From Nonomuraea endophytica (lineage in GTDB: Bacteria > Actinomycetota > Actinomycetes > Streptosporangiales > Streptosporangiaceae), in the NCBI RefSeq assembly GCF_014203235.1, contig NZ_JACHIN010000007.1, positions 112,711 to 176,710 on the forward strand: a stretch of DNA of 64,000 nucleotides, in the 5' to 3' direction. The notes beneath the pieces are model-generated. The model was not told where the DNA came from. It saw only the letters and a list, made by a program, of their open reading frames with translations, and did no database searches. Position numbers and translations under genes: made by a program. Within the stretch, counting starts at the first letter, position 1; each line of letters starts with the position of its first letter. Positions 39,986-49,500 of the stretch are shown here, piece by piece.

Positions 39986-42892
39986 GTGAGCACACAGTTA
40001 GGCGAAAGGCAGGCAAGAGCCGCCGACGAGGGAGGCTGGCGGCTACGCAATTGGCGTGTCCGGGCGCGGCTTGTCTCGTTGATCCTCATTCCCACCGCCG
40101 CCGCAGTCCTGCTCGGCGGCGTGCAAATGTTCGCCTCCACCGGCGCCGCCGCCGACTACGAACGCACCAACCAGCTCGCCCGCCTGTCCGACCAGATCAG
40201 CGAGCTCACCCACCAGGTGGCCCGCGAGCGCGCCGTCGCCGCCTGGTTCATCGCCAGGGGCCGCCCCGACAACGGCGTCGAGACGCTCACCCAGCAGGTA
40301 CGCGAGACCAGCAGCGCCGCCACCACCGTCAAGTCCAGCGCCGAGGGTCTGACCGGGGAGGTCACCGGCCGCACCGCCGACGAGCTTGAGGCCACCCTCG
40401 CCCGGCTCGACGACCTGACCGGCCTGCGCGAGCAGACCACCAAGGGCGACCTGCTGCCCGGACCGGCCATCGAGCTCTACACGACCGTCATCAGCGATCT
40501 GATCTCCGTCCACGACGAGCTCAGCAAGGGCACCGACGACGACGAGCTGTTCCGCCAGTCGCAGTTGCTCGTCGCCCTGGCCAGGGCCAAGGAGGCCGTC
40601 TCCCGGCAGCAGGCGTGGATCACCATCGCGCTGCAGGCCGGCCGCTTCGAGCAGGAACAGCTCAAGGCCGTCTTCGGCGAGCAGGCCCGCGAGACCAACG
40701 AACGCCGGGCCTTCACCGCCGAGGCCACCGCCGACGAGCGGCGCGTCTTCGACGAGAACGTCAACGCGGCAGGCACCGAGCGCATGCTGTTCCTGCGCGA
40801 GCTCGTGCTCAGCCGGGCCGCCAACAACCAGCCGCTCAAGGGCCTCGACCTGGCCAAGCGCGACGACGCCCGCGAGTGGTACGAGGCGGCCAGCGTGATG
40901 GTCGACTCCATGCGCGCCGTGGAACGCCGCCAGTCCGCGGGCATCGTGACCCGCAGCGAGCAGCTCACCTCCGCCGAACGCCAGCGCGCCTACCTCATCG
41001 CCGGCGCCGTGCTCGCCCTGCTCATCGCGGTCCTGCTGATCACCACGGGCGTCGCGCGCTCTCTGGTACGGCCCCTGCGCAGGCTGCGCGGCGAGGCCCT
41101 GGAGATCGCCGGGCGGCGGCTGCCGGAGTTCGTCCAGCGGCTGCGCGAGTCCCGCGACGGCGGCGCCGACGTCGAGATCCCGCCCATCGGCATCTTCTCC
41201 AAGGACGAGGTCGGCGAGGTCGCGCGGGCCTTCGACGAGGTGCACCGCGAAGCCGTACGGCTGGCCGGCGACGAGGCGCGGCTGCGCTCCAACGTCAACG
41301 CCATGTTCGTCAACCTCTCCCGCAGGTCGCAGACGCTCGTCGAACGCCAGCTCACCCTCATCGAACGGCTGGAGCGCGGCGAACGCGACGACACCAGGCT
41401 CGGCGACCTCTTCAAGCTCGACCACCTCGCCACCCGCATGCGGCGCAACTCCGAGAACCTCCTGGTCCTGGCCGGGCAGGAGGCGGCCCGCAAGTGGAGT
41501 GAGGCGGTCGAGCTCCTCGACATCGTCCGGGCCGCGCTCGGCGAGGTGGAGAGCTACGACCGGGTCAGCATCCAGGTGCAGTCGGCGGCGGCGATCGCCG
41601 GACAGGCCGTCAGCGACGTGGTGCACCTGCTGGCCGAGCTGGTGGAGAACGCGGTCTCCTTCTCCTCGCGCGACACCAAGGTGATCATCAGCAGCAGCCG
41701 GATCGACGGCGGCGGGCTGATGGTGTCGGTCACCGACCAGGGCATCGGCATGACCCCGGAGGAACTGGGTCAGGCCAACTGGCGGCTGGCCAACCCGCCC
41801 GTCGTGGACGTGTCGGTGTCGCGGCGGATGGGCCTGTTCGTGGTCGGGCGGCTGGCGCTGCGGCACAACATCCGGGTCCAGCTGCGCCGCCAGGACATCG
41901 GCGGGCTGACCGCCATGGTGCTGATACCGGAGGCGCTGCTGTCGGCGGTGACCGAGCAGGCGGTCGAGCCTGGCGGGCAGGCCTTCGACTCCTTCGACGT
42001 GGCGCCGGTCGGGCCGGGGGCGCCGTTCGACTCCTTCGACGTGCCGCCCGCCCCGCCGTTCGACACAGGACCCTCTCCGTCCTCCCCCTTCGACACCGGA
42101 TCACCGTTCGACACGGGCTCCTCGCCCTTCAACACCGGGCCCTCACCCTTCGACCCGGCGGCCTCGCCGTTCGCCGGAGGAACGCAGGGCGGACCCGGGC
42201 CGGCGGCGCCCATGGGGAACCCGCCCATGGGCAGCCCGGCTGTCGGTTCCCTGCTGCCCGGCAGATCTCACGCCACGGGACCGCAGTCGCCGCACGCGTC
42301 AGGACCGCCGGGAGGCCCGCTGCAGGGACCGCCCGGAGGACCGCAGGCCGGGGGGCCGCCCTCCTTCGACGGCCCGCCCTCCCGCCCGTCCTACGACGGC
42401 CCGCCCTCCCACACGCCTTCTTACGACTCGGGGCCGCCCTCCTACGACGCCAGGCCGCAGCACCCGTCGATCGACGTGCCGCTGCCCGAGCCCGAGCCGC
42501 GCTCCTGGTTCTCCGCGGCCACGCCGTCGATCGAGATGACCAGCCCCATCCCCAAGGTCGACGAGTACCTGCCGATCTTCGCGGCGGTGGAGAACGAGTC
42601 GAGCTGGTTCACCAAGTCCTCCCCCACCCCCGACCAGCGCACCGACTGGCAGTCGCCCGCCGACCCCGCGTGGCAGGCCGCCCGCTCGGCCGGCGAGCCG
42701 GAACACGGGGGTACGACCTCTTCGGGATTGCCGAAACGCACGCCAAGGGCGAACCTTGTTCCGGGCTCTGCCACGCCGGCGGCCCCACCGCCACCCCTGC
42801 CGCCGGTCGAGCCAGACAGGCTGCGAAGCAGGCTCTCCAGCTACCAGCAGGGCGTCCGTAAGGGGCGCTCCGAGCTTGAGGAGAACCCATGA
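39986..42892 (+). CDS. cvnA: Conservon 2 sensor histidine kinase with disordered tail (CvnA)
   Basis: A 968-residue membrane kinase. Membrane segments lie at about 27-47 and 335-355 around a NIT-like sensing domain. HAMP follows, then LDHLATRMRRNSENLL near 477, N box ELVENAVSFSS near 548 and G box QGIGMT near 584. From about 655 the tail is disordered and has PFDTGSP-type repeats, a Pro/Gly-rich middle, then LPIFAAVENESSWF (about 862), GLPKRTPRANLVPG (about 913) and RSRLSSYQQGVRKGR at the end. GTG 39986 was chosen for its GAGAGG site and the conserved promoter spacing. It is coupled by ATGA to the roadblock gene. Confidence 0.92.
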   Translation: MSTQLGERQARAADEGGWRLRNWRVRARLVSLILIPTAAAVLLGGVQMFASTGAAADYERTNQLARLSDQISELTHQVARERAVAAWFIARGRPDNGVETLTQQVRETSSAATTVKSSAEGLTGEVTGRTADELEATLARLDDLTGLREQTTKGDLLPGPAIELYTTVISDLISVHDELSKGTDDDELFRQSQLLVALARAKEAVSRQQAWITIALQAGRFEQEQLKAVFGEQARETNERRAFTAEATADERRVFDENVNAAGTERMLFLRELVLSRAANNQPLKGLDLAKRDDAREWYEAASVMVDSMRAVERRQSAGIVTRSEQLTSAERQRAYLIAGAVLALLIAVLLITTGVARSLVRPLRRLRGEALEIAGRRLPEFVQRLRESRDGGADVEIPPIGIFSKDEVGEVARAFDEVHREAVRLAGDEARLRSNVNAMFVNLSRRSQTLVERQLTLIERLERGERDDTRLGDLFKLDHLATRMRRNSENLLVLAGQEAARKWSEAVELLDIVRAALGEVESYDRVSIQVQSAAAIAGQAVSDVVHLLAELVENAVSFSSRDTKVIISSSRIDGGGLMVSVTDQGIGMTPEELGQANWRLANPPVVDVSVSRRMGLFVVGRLALRHNIRVQLRRQDIGGLTAMVLIPEALLSAVTEQAVEPGGQAFDSFDVAPVGPGAPFDSFDVPPAPPFDTGPSPSSPFDTGSPFDTGSSPFNTGPSPFDPAASPFAGGTQGGPGPAAPMGNPPMGSPAVGSLLPGRSHATGPQSPHASGPPGGPLQGPPGGPQAGGPPSFDGPPSRPSYDGPPSHTPSYDSGPPSYDARPQHPSIDVPLPEPEPRSWFSAATPSIEMTSPIPKVDEYLPIFAAVENESSWFTKSSPTPDQRTDWQSPADPAWQAARSAGEPEHGGTTSSGLPKRTPRANLVPGSATPAAPPPPLPPVEPDRLRSRLSSYQQGVRKGRSELEENP

Positions 42893-43311
42893 GAAATCTG
42901 AGCCAGGCGGCCAGGGACGTGAACTGGCTGGTCACCGGCTTCGTCGAACAGGTGCCCGGTGTGGCCCACGCGGTGGTCGTCTCCGCCGACGGTCTGCCGA
43001 TGGCGTTCTCGCGAGGCTTCCCGCAGGACCGCGCCGACCAGCTGGCCGCCATCACGGCGGGCCTGATCAGCCTCACCGCGGGCGCGGCCCGCGTGTTCGA
43101 GGGCGGCGGCGTCAACCAGACACTGGTCGAGATGGAGCACGGCCTCCTGCTCGCGATGTCGATCAGCGACGGTTCCAGCCTGGCCGTACTGGCCGCACCC
43201 GACTGCGACATGGGCCTTATCGCCTACCAAATGACCATCCTCGTGGAGCGCGCGGGGCAGGTGCTGACGCCCGCCGTACGCGCCGAGCTCTCCGCAGCGC
43301 GCCCCTGGTGA
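42889..43311 (+). CDS. cvnB: Conservon 2 roadblock/LC7 protein (CvnB)
   Basis: A 140-residue roadblock protein: VNWLVTGFVEQVPGVAH, VVSADGLPMAFS, DCDMGLIAYQMTILVERAG and the closing LTPAVRAEL. It is nearly the same length as its two paralogues. ATG overlaps the kinase stop. Confidence 0.92.
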   Translation: MRNLSQAARDVNWLVTGFVEQVPGVAHAVVVSADGLPMAFSRGFPQDRADQLAAITAGLISLTAGAARVFEGGGVNQTLVEMEHGLLLAMSISDGSSLAVLAAPDCDMGLIAYQMTILVERAGQVLTPAVRAELSAARPW

Positions 43312-43323
43312 TCGGAGTCGACT

Positions 43324-43692
43324 GTGGCATCGTGGCATGACGGCCCGCCGGAGGCGGAGCGCAGCTCGCTGGTACGCATGTATGCGGTCACCGGCGGGCG
43401 TACCGCTCCGCGCAGCGGCCTGGCGATGGAGGCGCTCGTCTCCTCGGCGACCTCGGCGCAGCTGGGCATGGCCTACACACGGGAGTACCGTGCCATCAGC
43501 GAGCTGTGCCGCCAGGTCAGGTCGGTGGCGGAGGTCTCTGCATTGCTGAGCATCCCCCTCGGCGTGGCCCGCGTACTGATCGCGGACATGGAGGCGGAAG
43601 GGCTGGTACGGATCTACCAGCCGCAGTTGGACGCAGGCCTGCCGGACAGGAGCCTGCTGGAAAGGGTGCTCAGTGGACTACGCAGGCTCTAA
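43324..43692 (+). CDS. cvnC: Conservon 2 DUF742 protein (CvnC)
   Basis: A 122-residue DUF742 protein with MYAVTGGRTAPR, VRSVAEVSALLSIPLGVARVLIADMEAEGL and the closing LLERVLSGLRRL. The GTG start follows CGGAG. Its last 20 bases encode both its own C terminus and the start of the GTPase gene. Confidence 0.9.
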   Translation: MASWHDGPPEAERSSLVRMYAVTGGRTAPRSGLAMEALVSSATSAQLGMAYTREYRAISELCRQVRSVAEVSALLSIPLGVARVLIADMEAEGLVRIYQPQLDAGLPDRSLLERVLSGLRRL

Positions 43693-44242
43693 CTCGGGCC
43701 TCACCTCGACCAAGATCGTGGTCGCCGGTGGTTTCGGTGTCGGGAAGACCACGTTCGTCGGGTCGGTATCGGAAATCATGCCTTTGACGACGGAAGCGGT
43801 GATGACGGATGCCTCCGCGGGCATCGACGACCTGGGGCTGATCCCCGGCAAGTCGACCACCACGGTGGCCATGGACTTCGGGCGGCTCTCCTTAGACCGC
43901 GAGCTGATCCTCTACCTGTTCGGCACCCCGGGCCAGCATCGCTTCTGGTTCATGTGGGACGACCTGGTGAAGGGCGCGATCGGCGCCGTCGTGCTGGTGG
44001 ACAGCCGCCGACTGGCCGACAGCTTCCCGGCCGTCGACTACTTCGAGAACGCCGACATCCCCTTCGTGATCGGTCTCAACGGATGGCACGGCCAGTTCCC
44101 GCACGTCGAGCACGAGGTGCGCGAAGCCCTCACGCTCTCGCCGCACGTCCCGATCGTCCGCACGGACGCCCGGCACCGCGACGCGGTCAAGTCCACGCTC
44201 ATCGCGCTGGTCGAGCATGCGCTCTCCACCACCGTGGCGTGA
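43673..44242 (+). CDS. cvnD: Conservon 2 small GTPase-like protein (CvnD)
   Basis: A 189-residue P-loop protein (GGFGVGKTT, 19-27; FGTPGQHRF, 83-91). Its base-specificity motif reads LNGWHG, without even the aspartate kept by the other two copies, so guanine selection may be relaxed or made by other residues. GTG start inside the DUF742 gene, 20-base overlap. Confidence 0.92.
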   Translation: MDYAGSNSGLTSTKIVVAGGFGVGKTTFVGSVSEIMPLTTEAVMTDASAGIDDLGLIPGKSTTTVAMDFGRLSLDRELILYLFGTPGQHRFWFMWDDLVKGAIGAVVLVDSRRLADSFPAVDYFENADIPFVIGLNGWHGQFPHVEHEVREALTLSPHVPIVRTDARHRDAVKSTLIALVEHALSTTVA

Positions 44243-44252
44243 TCGCCCCCGG

Positions 44253-44272
44253 CCGTACGGTGTACCGTACGG
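44253..44272 (+). promoter_or_regulatory. Operator of the TetR-type regulator
   Basis: CCGTACGGT and ACCGTACGG form a perfect 9-base inverted repeat around two bases. It ends three bases before the GTG start at 44276, leaving no room for a ribosome-binding site. It is probably an autoregulatory TetR operator at the transcription start of a leaderless mRNA. Confidence 0.65.
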
Positions 44273-44275
44273 ATC

Positions 44276-45040
44276 GTGACCATCGAGTACACCGGGAAGG
44301 GCGACCCGGCGCGCAGCCTCGCGCTGCTCTGGCGGACCAGCGACCGCGTCAGCCGTAAGGGCAAGCCGGACCTCAGCGTCGAGCGGATCGTCCGCGCGGC
44401 GATCGAGGTGGCCGACGCCGACGGACTGCAGGCGCTGTCCATGCGGCGGGTCGCCGAGAAGCTGGGCGTGGGGACGATGTCGCTCTACACCTACGTGCCA
44501 GGCAAGCCGGAGCTGCTCGACGTCATGCTCGACACCGTCTACGGGGAGGTCGAGCGGCCCGAGGATCTTCCGGACGGGTGGCGTGAACGGCTCTCGCGCA
44601 TCGCCAGGGAGAACTGGCGGCTCTACCTGCGCCACCCCTGGCTGCTCCAGGTCGCCACCTCCCGGCCGGTGCTGGGCCCCAACGTGACCGCCAAGTACGA
44701 CTTCGAACTGCGGGCGCTGGACGGCATCGGGCTCACCGACGTCGAGATGGACGCGGTGCTCACGCTCGTCAACGGGTTCGTCCACGGCACCGCCAGAGGG
44801 GCGGTGGAGGCCGCGCAGGCCGAGTCGCGGACCGGGATGAGCGACGAGCAGTGGTGGGCCGCCCACGCGCCCTTCCTGGCCCGCATCGGCGACACCGCCC
44901 GCTTCCCGACGGCCGCGCGGGTGGGACAGGCCACCGGGGAGGCGCTGGGCAGCGCCTACAGCGCCGAGCACGCCTTCGAGTTCGGGCTGGAGCGCGTGCT
45001 GGACGGCGTGGAGGCACTGATCGAACGACGCACGTCTTAA
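44276..45040 (+). CDS. TetR-family regulator (tetracycline-repressor-like C-terminal domain)
   Basis: A 254-residue regulator. A 35-residue basic leader precedes the helix-turn-helix (LQALSMRRVAEKLGVGTMSLYTYVPGK, about 50-76). The C-terminal part resembles TetR_C-type ligand domains (ENWRLYLRHPWLLQVATSRPVLGPN). The operator at its start codon suggests self-control. The gene is just downstream of conservon 2 and convergent with conservon 3, but no obvious target gene, such as an efflux pump, is adjacent. Confidence 0.88.
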   Translation: MTIEYTGKGDPARSLALLWRTSDRVSRKGKPDLSVERIVRAAIEVADADGLQALSMRRVAEKLGVGTMSLYTYVPGKPELLDVMLDTVYGEVERPEDLPDGWRERLSRIARENWRLYLRHPWLLQVATSRPVLGPNVTAKYDFELRALDGIGLTDVEMDAVLTLVNGFVHGTARGAVEAAQAESRTGMSDEQWWAAHAPFLARIGDTARFPTAARVGQATGEALGSAYSAEHAFEFGLERVLDGVEALIERRTS

Positions 45041-45113
45041 AAGCGTCGGCCTAGGGAGCGAGCCACACGGCCTGAAAAACGCGAGCGGCCCAAGCAGCCT
45101 GGAGACGGCGAAA

Positions 45114-45143
45114 GCGGCCCCGCTCCGCTGGGGAGGGGGCCGC
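45114..45143. terminator. Hairpin between TetR gene and conservon 3
   Basis: GCGGCCCC pairs with GGGGCCGC, and an inner CTCC/GGAG extends the stem. It lies between the convergent stops at 45040 and 45164 and may serve both transcripts. Confidence 0.65.
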
Positions 45144-45163
45144 CGGGCCGTACCGGATGAGGG

Positions 45164-45757
45164 TCAGACGTGGGCGGCGCGGATGCGGACGACGTGCTCC
45201 ACCAGTGCGATGAGCGTCGCCTTGACCGAGTCGCGGTGCCGGGCGTCCGTGCGGACGATCGGCACGTGCGAGGGCAGCGCCAGCGCCTCCCGCACCTCCT
45301 CCTCGCCGTGCGGGAACTGCCCGTCCCACCCGTTGACGCCCACGACGAAGGGCAGCTTGGCCTCTTCGAAGTAGTCGATCGCGGGGAAGCTGTCGGCCAG
45401 GCGCCGCGTGTCGAGCAGGACGACGGCGCCGATGGCCCCGCGCACCAGGTCGTCCCACATGAACCAGAAGCGGTGCTGACCGGGCGTGCCGAACAGGTAG
45501 AGGATGAGGTCACGGTCGAGCGAGAGCCGGCCGAAGTCCATCGCCACCGTGGTGGTCTGCTTGTTCGGTGTCATGCCGAGGTCGTCGATGCCCGCGGACG
45601 CGTCCGTCATGACCGCTTCCGTGGTGAGCGGGAGGATCTCGGACACCGCTCCCACGAACGTCGTCTTGCCCACGCCGAAGCCGCCCGCGACCACAATCTT
45701 CGTGGATGTGAGGCCTGCGTTAGAGCCTGCACTGTGTTCATAGGCGTCGTAGGCCAC
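45164..45757 (-). CDS. cvnD: Conservon 3 small GTPase-like protein (CvnD)
   Basis: A 197-residue P-loop protein with GGFGVGKTT, FGTPGQHRF and VNGWDG motifs. It has six more N-terminal residues (AYDAYEHS region) than its paralogues. GTG 45757 is chosen because it recreates the same 20-base overlap with the DUF742 gene seen in conservons 1 and 2. Confidence 0.91.
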   Translation of the reverse strand: MAYDAYEHSAGSNAGLTSTKIVVAGGFGVGKTTFVGAVSEILPLTTEAVMTDASAGIDDLGMTPNKQTTTVAMDFGRLSLDRDLILYLFGTPGQHRFWFMWDDLVRGAIGAVVLLDTRRLADSFPAIDYFEEAKLPFVVGVNGWDGQFPHGEEEVREALALPSHVPIVRTDARHRDSVKATLIALVEHVVRIRAAHV

Positions 45758-46094
45758 TGAGCACCCTTTCGAGCATGTTGAGGTCTGGCTGTCCCTGGGC
45801 GAGACGTGGCTGGTGGAGGCGGACGAGTCCTTCGTCGGACATGTCCGCCACCAGCACGCGCGCCACACCGAGCGGAACCCGGAGCAGGGCCGAGATCTCG
45901 GCGACCGACCGGAAGGTGCGGCAGAGTTGCATGATCGCATCCTGCTCGGGCGTGAGCAGGGACAACTCGTCATCAGGGATCGACATGGAGGACACCAGGG
46001 TCTCCATCGCCAGGTGGTAGCGCGGTTCGGAGCGACCGCCGGTTACCGCGTAAGGGCGGAACAGGGGCTCGTCGTCCCCGTCACTGCCATACAC
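45738..46094 (-). CDS. cvnC: Conservon 3 DUF742 protein (CvnC)
   Basis: A 118-residue DUF742 protein: RPYAVTGGRSEPR, FRSVAEISALLRVPLGVARVLVADMSDEGL and the closing MLERVLSGLRRL. GTG start with only a weak ribosome site. It lies between the roadblock gene (26 bases upstream) and the overlapping GTPase gene. Confidence 0.9.
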   Translation of the reverse strand: MYGSDGDDEPLFRPYAVTGGRSEPRYHLAMETLVSSMSIPDDELSLLTPEQDAIMQLCRTFRSVAEISALLRVPLGVARVLVADMSDEGLVRLHQPRLAQGQPDLNMLERVLSGLRRL

Positions 46095-46120
46095 GGGCCT
46101 GTCCCATCGATTTCATCGCA

Positions 46121-46543
46121 TCACCGCGTCCTGGCTGCCTGGAGTTCCGCGCGCAGGGACGGCGTGAGAGCCTGGCCGGCGCGGTCGACGAGCAGCGTCA
46201 TCTGGTAGGCCACCAGCCCCATGTCGCAGTCGGGGGCGGCCAGCACGGTGAGCACGGAACCGTCGCTGATCGCCATGACCAGCAGCAGCCCGCGCTGCAT
46301 CTCCACGACCGTCTGGGTGACGGCGCCGCCCTCGAAGACCCGGGAGGCGCCCACCGTCAGGCTGAGCAGCCCGGCGGACACGGCGGCGAGCTGGTCGGCG
46401 CGGTCGGGCGGGAAGCCTTCCGAACTGGCCAGGCAGAGCCCATCGGCGGAGACGACGACGGCATGCGCGACACCGGGAGTGTTCCTCACGAAGTCGGTGA
46501 TCAGCCAGTCGAACCGGTGCGCCTCGTGGCTAAGGGTAGTCAC
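46121..46543 (-). CDS. cvnB: Conservon 3 roadblock/LC7 protein (CvnB)
   Basis: A 140-residue roadblock protein: FDWLITDFVRNTPGVAH, VVSADGLCLASSEGF and DCDMGLVAYQMTLLVDRAG. GTG start with GGGAGG five bases before it. Unlike in conservons 1 and 2, it does not overlap the kinase gene; 28 bases separate them, and it has its own strong ribosome site. Confidence 0.92.
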   Translation of the reverse strand: MTTLSHEAHRFDWLITDFVRNTPGVAHAVVVSADGLCLASSEGFPPDRADQLAAVSAGLLSLTVGASRVFEGGAVTQTVVEMQRGLLLVMAISDGSVLTVLAAPDCDMGLVAYQMTLLVDRAGQALTPSLRAELQAARTR

Positions 46544-46571
46544 GCTACCTCCCTAGCGGCAGGACGCTCGC

Positions 46572-49500
46572 TCACTCTTGTTCCTCCTGTTCACGTACTT
46601 CCGCACGACCGCGGCGCACACCCTGCTGGTAGCTGGCCATCCGGCTGCGGATCCGATCCGCGGACACCGGCGGCATCGGGGACAGCGGCTGGGACTGCTG
46701 GCCCGCCGTACCCGGCACCAGGTTGGCCTTGGGCGTGCGCTTGGGCAGACCGGCGGAGGTGAGTCCGCCGAGACTGGGGTCGCTGGCGGCCGCCGCCGCA
46801 CGCCATCCGGCGTCAGCGGGGGTTCGCCACGTTTCCTCCCCAGAGGGTACGGCCTGCGGGGGTGCGGCCTCATCCCTCCTGGGCAACTCCGGCGCATCCG
46901 GCACCCGGTGCTCGCCCGTCACCCGCTCGCCCGGCCCTTGAGCCCCAGGCGCCTGAGTACCGGGCGCCTGAGTACCGGGCGCCTGAGCTCCTGGCGCCTG
47001 CTCTCCCGGCGGCCTGCGGAACCAGGCCGACTCGACGGAGGCGAAGATCGGCAGGAACTCCTCCTGCTCGGGCTCCATCGGGGAGACGTCCACCGACGGC
47101 ACGTCCCTGCGCCAGTGCTCGCGGACCGGCTCGAACTGCTGCCGCGTCGGCGGCCGGCTGGCGGGGGGCGTCGGATATCCGCCGCCGCCGGGCGGTGGCG
47201 GCACCGGCGTCTGCGACTGGAAGGCTCCGGTGGCGGGCGGGTAGGCGGGCCGTACCTCGGCGGTGGGCTGGGGCACGGGGAAGGCTCCCGTGTTCTCCCT
47301 GGCCTGGACGGGCTGGTCGGCGGGGCCGCGGGTGGGCAGCGGGCCGGAGTCCGCGCTGGGGTAGGACGGCTGCTCGACGCTGGGGTACGCGGGCTGCTCG
47401 GTGCTCGGGTAGGAGGGCTGCTCGGTGCTCGGATACGCGGGCTGCTCGACGCTCGGGAAGGCGTGCTCCGCGCTGGGATAGGCGGGCTGCTCCATGCTCG
47501 GGAACGACGGGTGCTCCTGGCGGCGCTGCGGCGGCTGGGGCTGCTGCGGGCCGCTCGGGAACGACGGGAAGGTCCCGCTGTCCTGCCGGAAGGCGCCGCC
47601 GTCGGTGTCGGCGGTGAAGCCGGTCAGCCGTCCGCGCGAGGCCGTGAGGTCCTGCGACTCGTAGCTGCCGAAGGAGTTGAAGCTCTGCGCGGGCGCGCCG
47701 AAGGCGGGCGCGGGCGAGGCCACGGTGCCGCCGCCGAAGGCGGGCCGCTGGGCGTTGGGCTGCGGCTGCGAGCCGTCGGGGATCAGCGTGGGCGGCAGCA
47801 GCACCATGGCGATCAGGCCGGCGCCCTCGCCCTTGCGCAGCTGCACGCGGATGCCGTGGCGCAGCGCCAGCCGGCCGACCACGAACAGGCCCATGCGCCG
47901 CGAGACCGACACGTCCACGACCGGCGGCTCGGCCAGGCGCCGGTTGGCCTCGGCCATCTCGTCCTCGGTCATGCTGATGCCGGCGTCGCTCACCGACAGC
48001 AGCGCGCCGCCGCCCTCGATGACGCTGCTGGAGACGATCACCTGGCTGTTCTTGGGCGAGAACTGGATCGCGTTCTCGACCAGCTCGGCGACGAGGTGGA
48101 CGAGGTCGTTGGCGGCGCTGCCCACCACGGAGGTGGAACGGTGCACCTTGACCTGGACCCGCTCGTAGTCCTCGACCTCCGACAGCGCGGCGCGCACGAC
48201 GTCGACGAGCTTGGCCGGCTGGCTGCGCCGGCGGGTGGGCTCGTGGCCGGCGAGGACCAGCAGGTTCTCGGAGTTGCGGCGCATGCGGGTGGCCAGGTGG
48301 TCGAGCTTGAACAGGTCGGCCAGGCGGCCGCCGTCCTGCTCGCCCTTCTCCAGGCCGTCGATCAGCGAGATCTGCCGCTCGACCAGCGTCTGGGTGCGGC
48401 GTGAGAGGTTGACGAACATCGCGCTGATGTTGCTGCGGAGCTCGGCCTCCTCGCCGGCCAGCCGTACGGCCTGACGGTGGACCTCGTCGAAGGCCTTGGC
48501 GACCTCGCCGATCTCGTCCTGGCCCTCGATGTCGATGGGCCGCACGGCGCCCGCCGAGGTGTCACCGGTGATACGCAGCTTGCGCACCACGTCGGGCAGG
48601 CGGAAGCCGGCGATGTCGAGCGCCTCGGTGCGCAGCCGCCGCAGCGGCGAGACCATCGAGCGGGCGATGACGACGGTAAACAGCAGCACGGCCACGAGCA
48701 GCAGCAGGATGGCGACGCCGGCGACGACGGCGCTGCGCACCTCGGCGTTCTTCAGCTCCAGCACGCGGGCCGCGAGCCGCTGGGCGACCTCGTTCTCCAC
48801 GCCGCCGATGGCGTCGATGACCTTGCTGTTGTCGTCGAACCAGACGTTGGGGTCCTCGATGAGGTGGTTGCTGAAGACCGCTCCGGCTTCCTTGTTGCCC
48901 GCGAGCACGATCGCGCGGGCCTTGGTCAGCTCGGTGCCGTAGTACTCGGTGGGCGGAAGCGCGTTGCGCAGCTTCATGCCGAACTCGACGCCGGCCTCGG
49001 CGCCGAAGTCGGCCTGGGCCTCAAGCTGGCGGGAGTGCGAGGCGATGAAGCGCTGGGCTTCCTGCGCGTCGACCGAGCGGTAGCGGTAGTAGCCGATGAG
49101 CAGCTGGTAGCGCTGCTGGGAGATCTCCTCCTTGGCCCGCGCGAGCGCGCTGAGGCCGCGGTGGTAGCCGATCGTCGCGGCGTCCTGCGTCAGCAGGCTC
49201 AGCTCGTCGTGCAGGCTCAGCAGGGAGTCGGTGAGGCCGCGGTAGGCGGTCGGGACCTTGTCCGCGCGGATCTTGGTCAGGTTGAGCGAGGTCCGCACCA
49301 TCATGACGGCGTGCTCGACGCGGGGACCGAAGTCGGCCATGGCTGTCAGGTCGTCCTGCAGCGCCTTGACCTGGTCGTTGACCTCTTTCTGACGGGCGGT
49401 GAAGGCGCCCTTGAGCTCTCGGCCCGCGGCTCCGGCCGTGTACATCCATGTCGCCGTGTCACGCTCCAGACCGACAGTCTGCACGAGATCGCGGATGCGC

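Noticed and set aside
46900..47560. DNA repeats inside the kinase tails as a possible CRISPR or mobile repeat
   Set aside because: The repeats are in frame, encode Pro/Tyr/Gln-rich protein and vary at third codon positions, so they are protein repeats.
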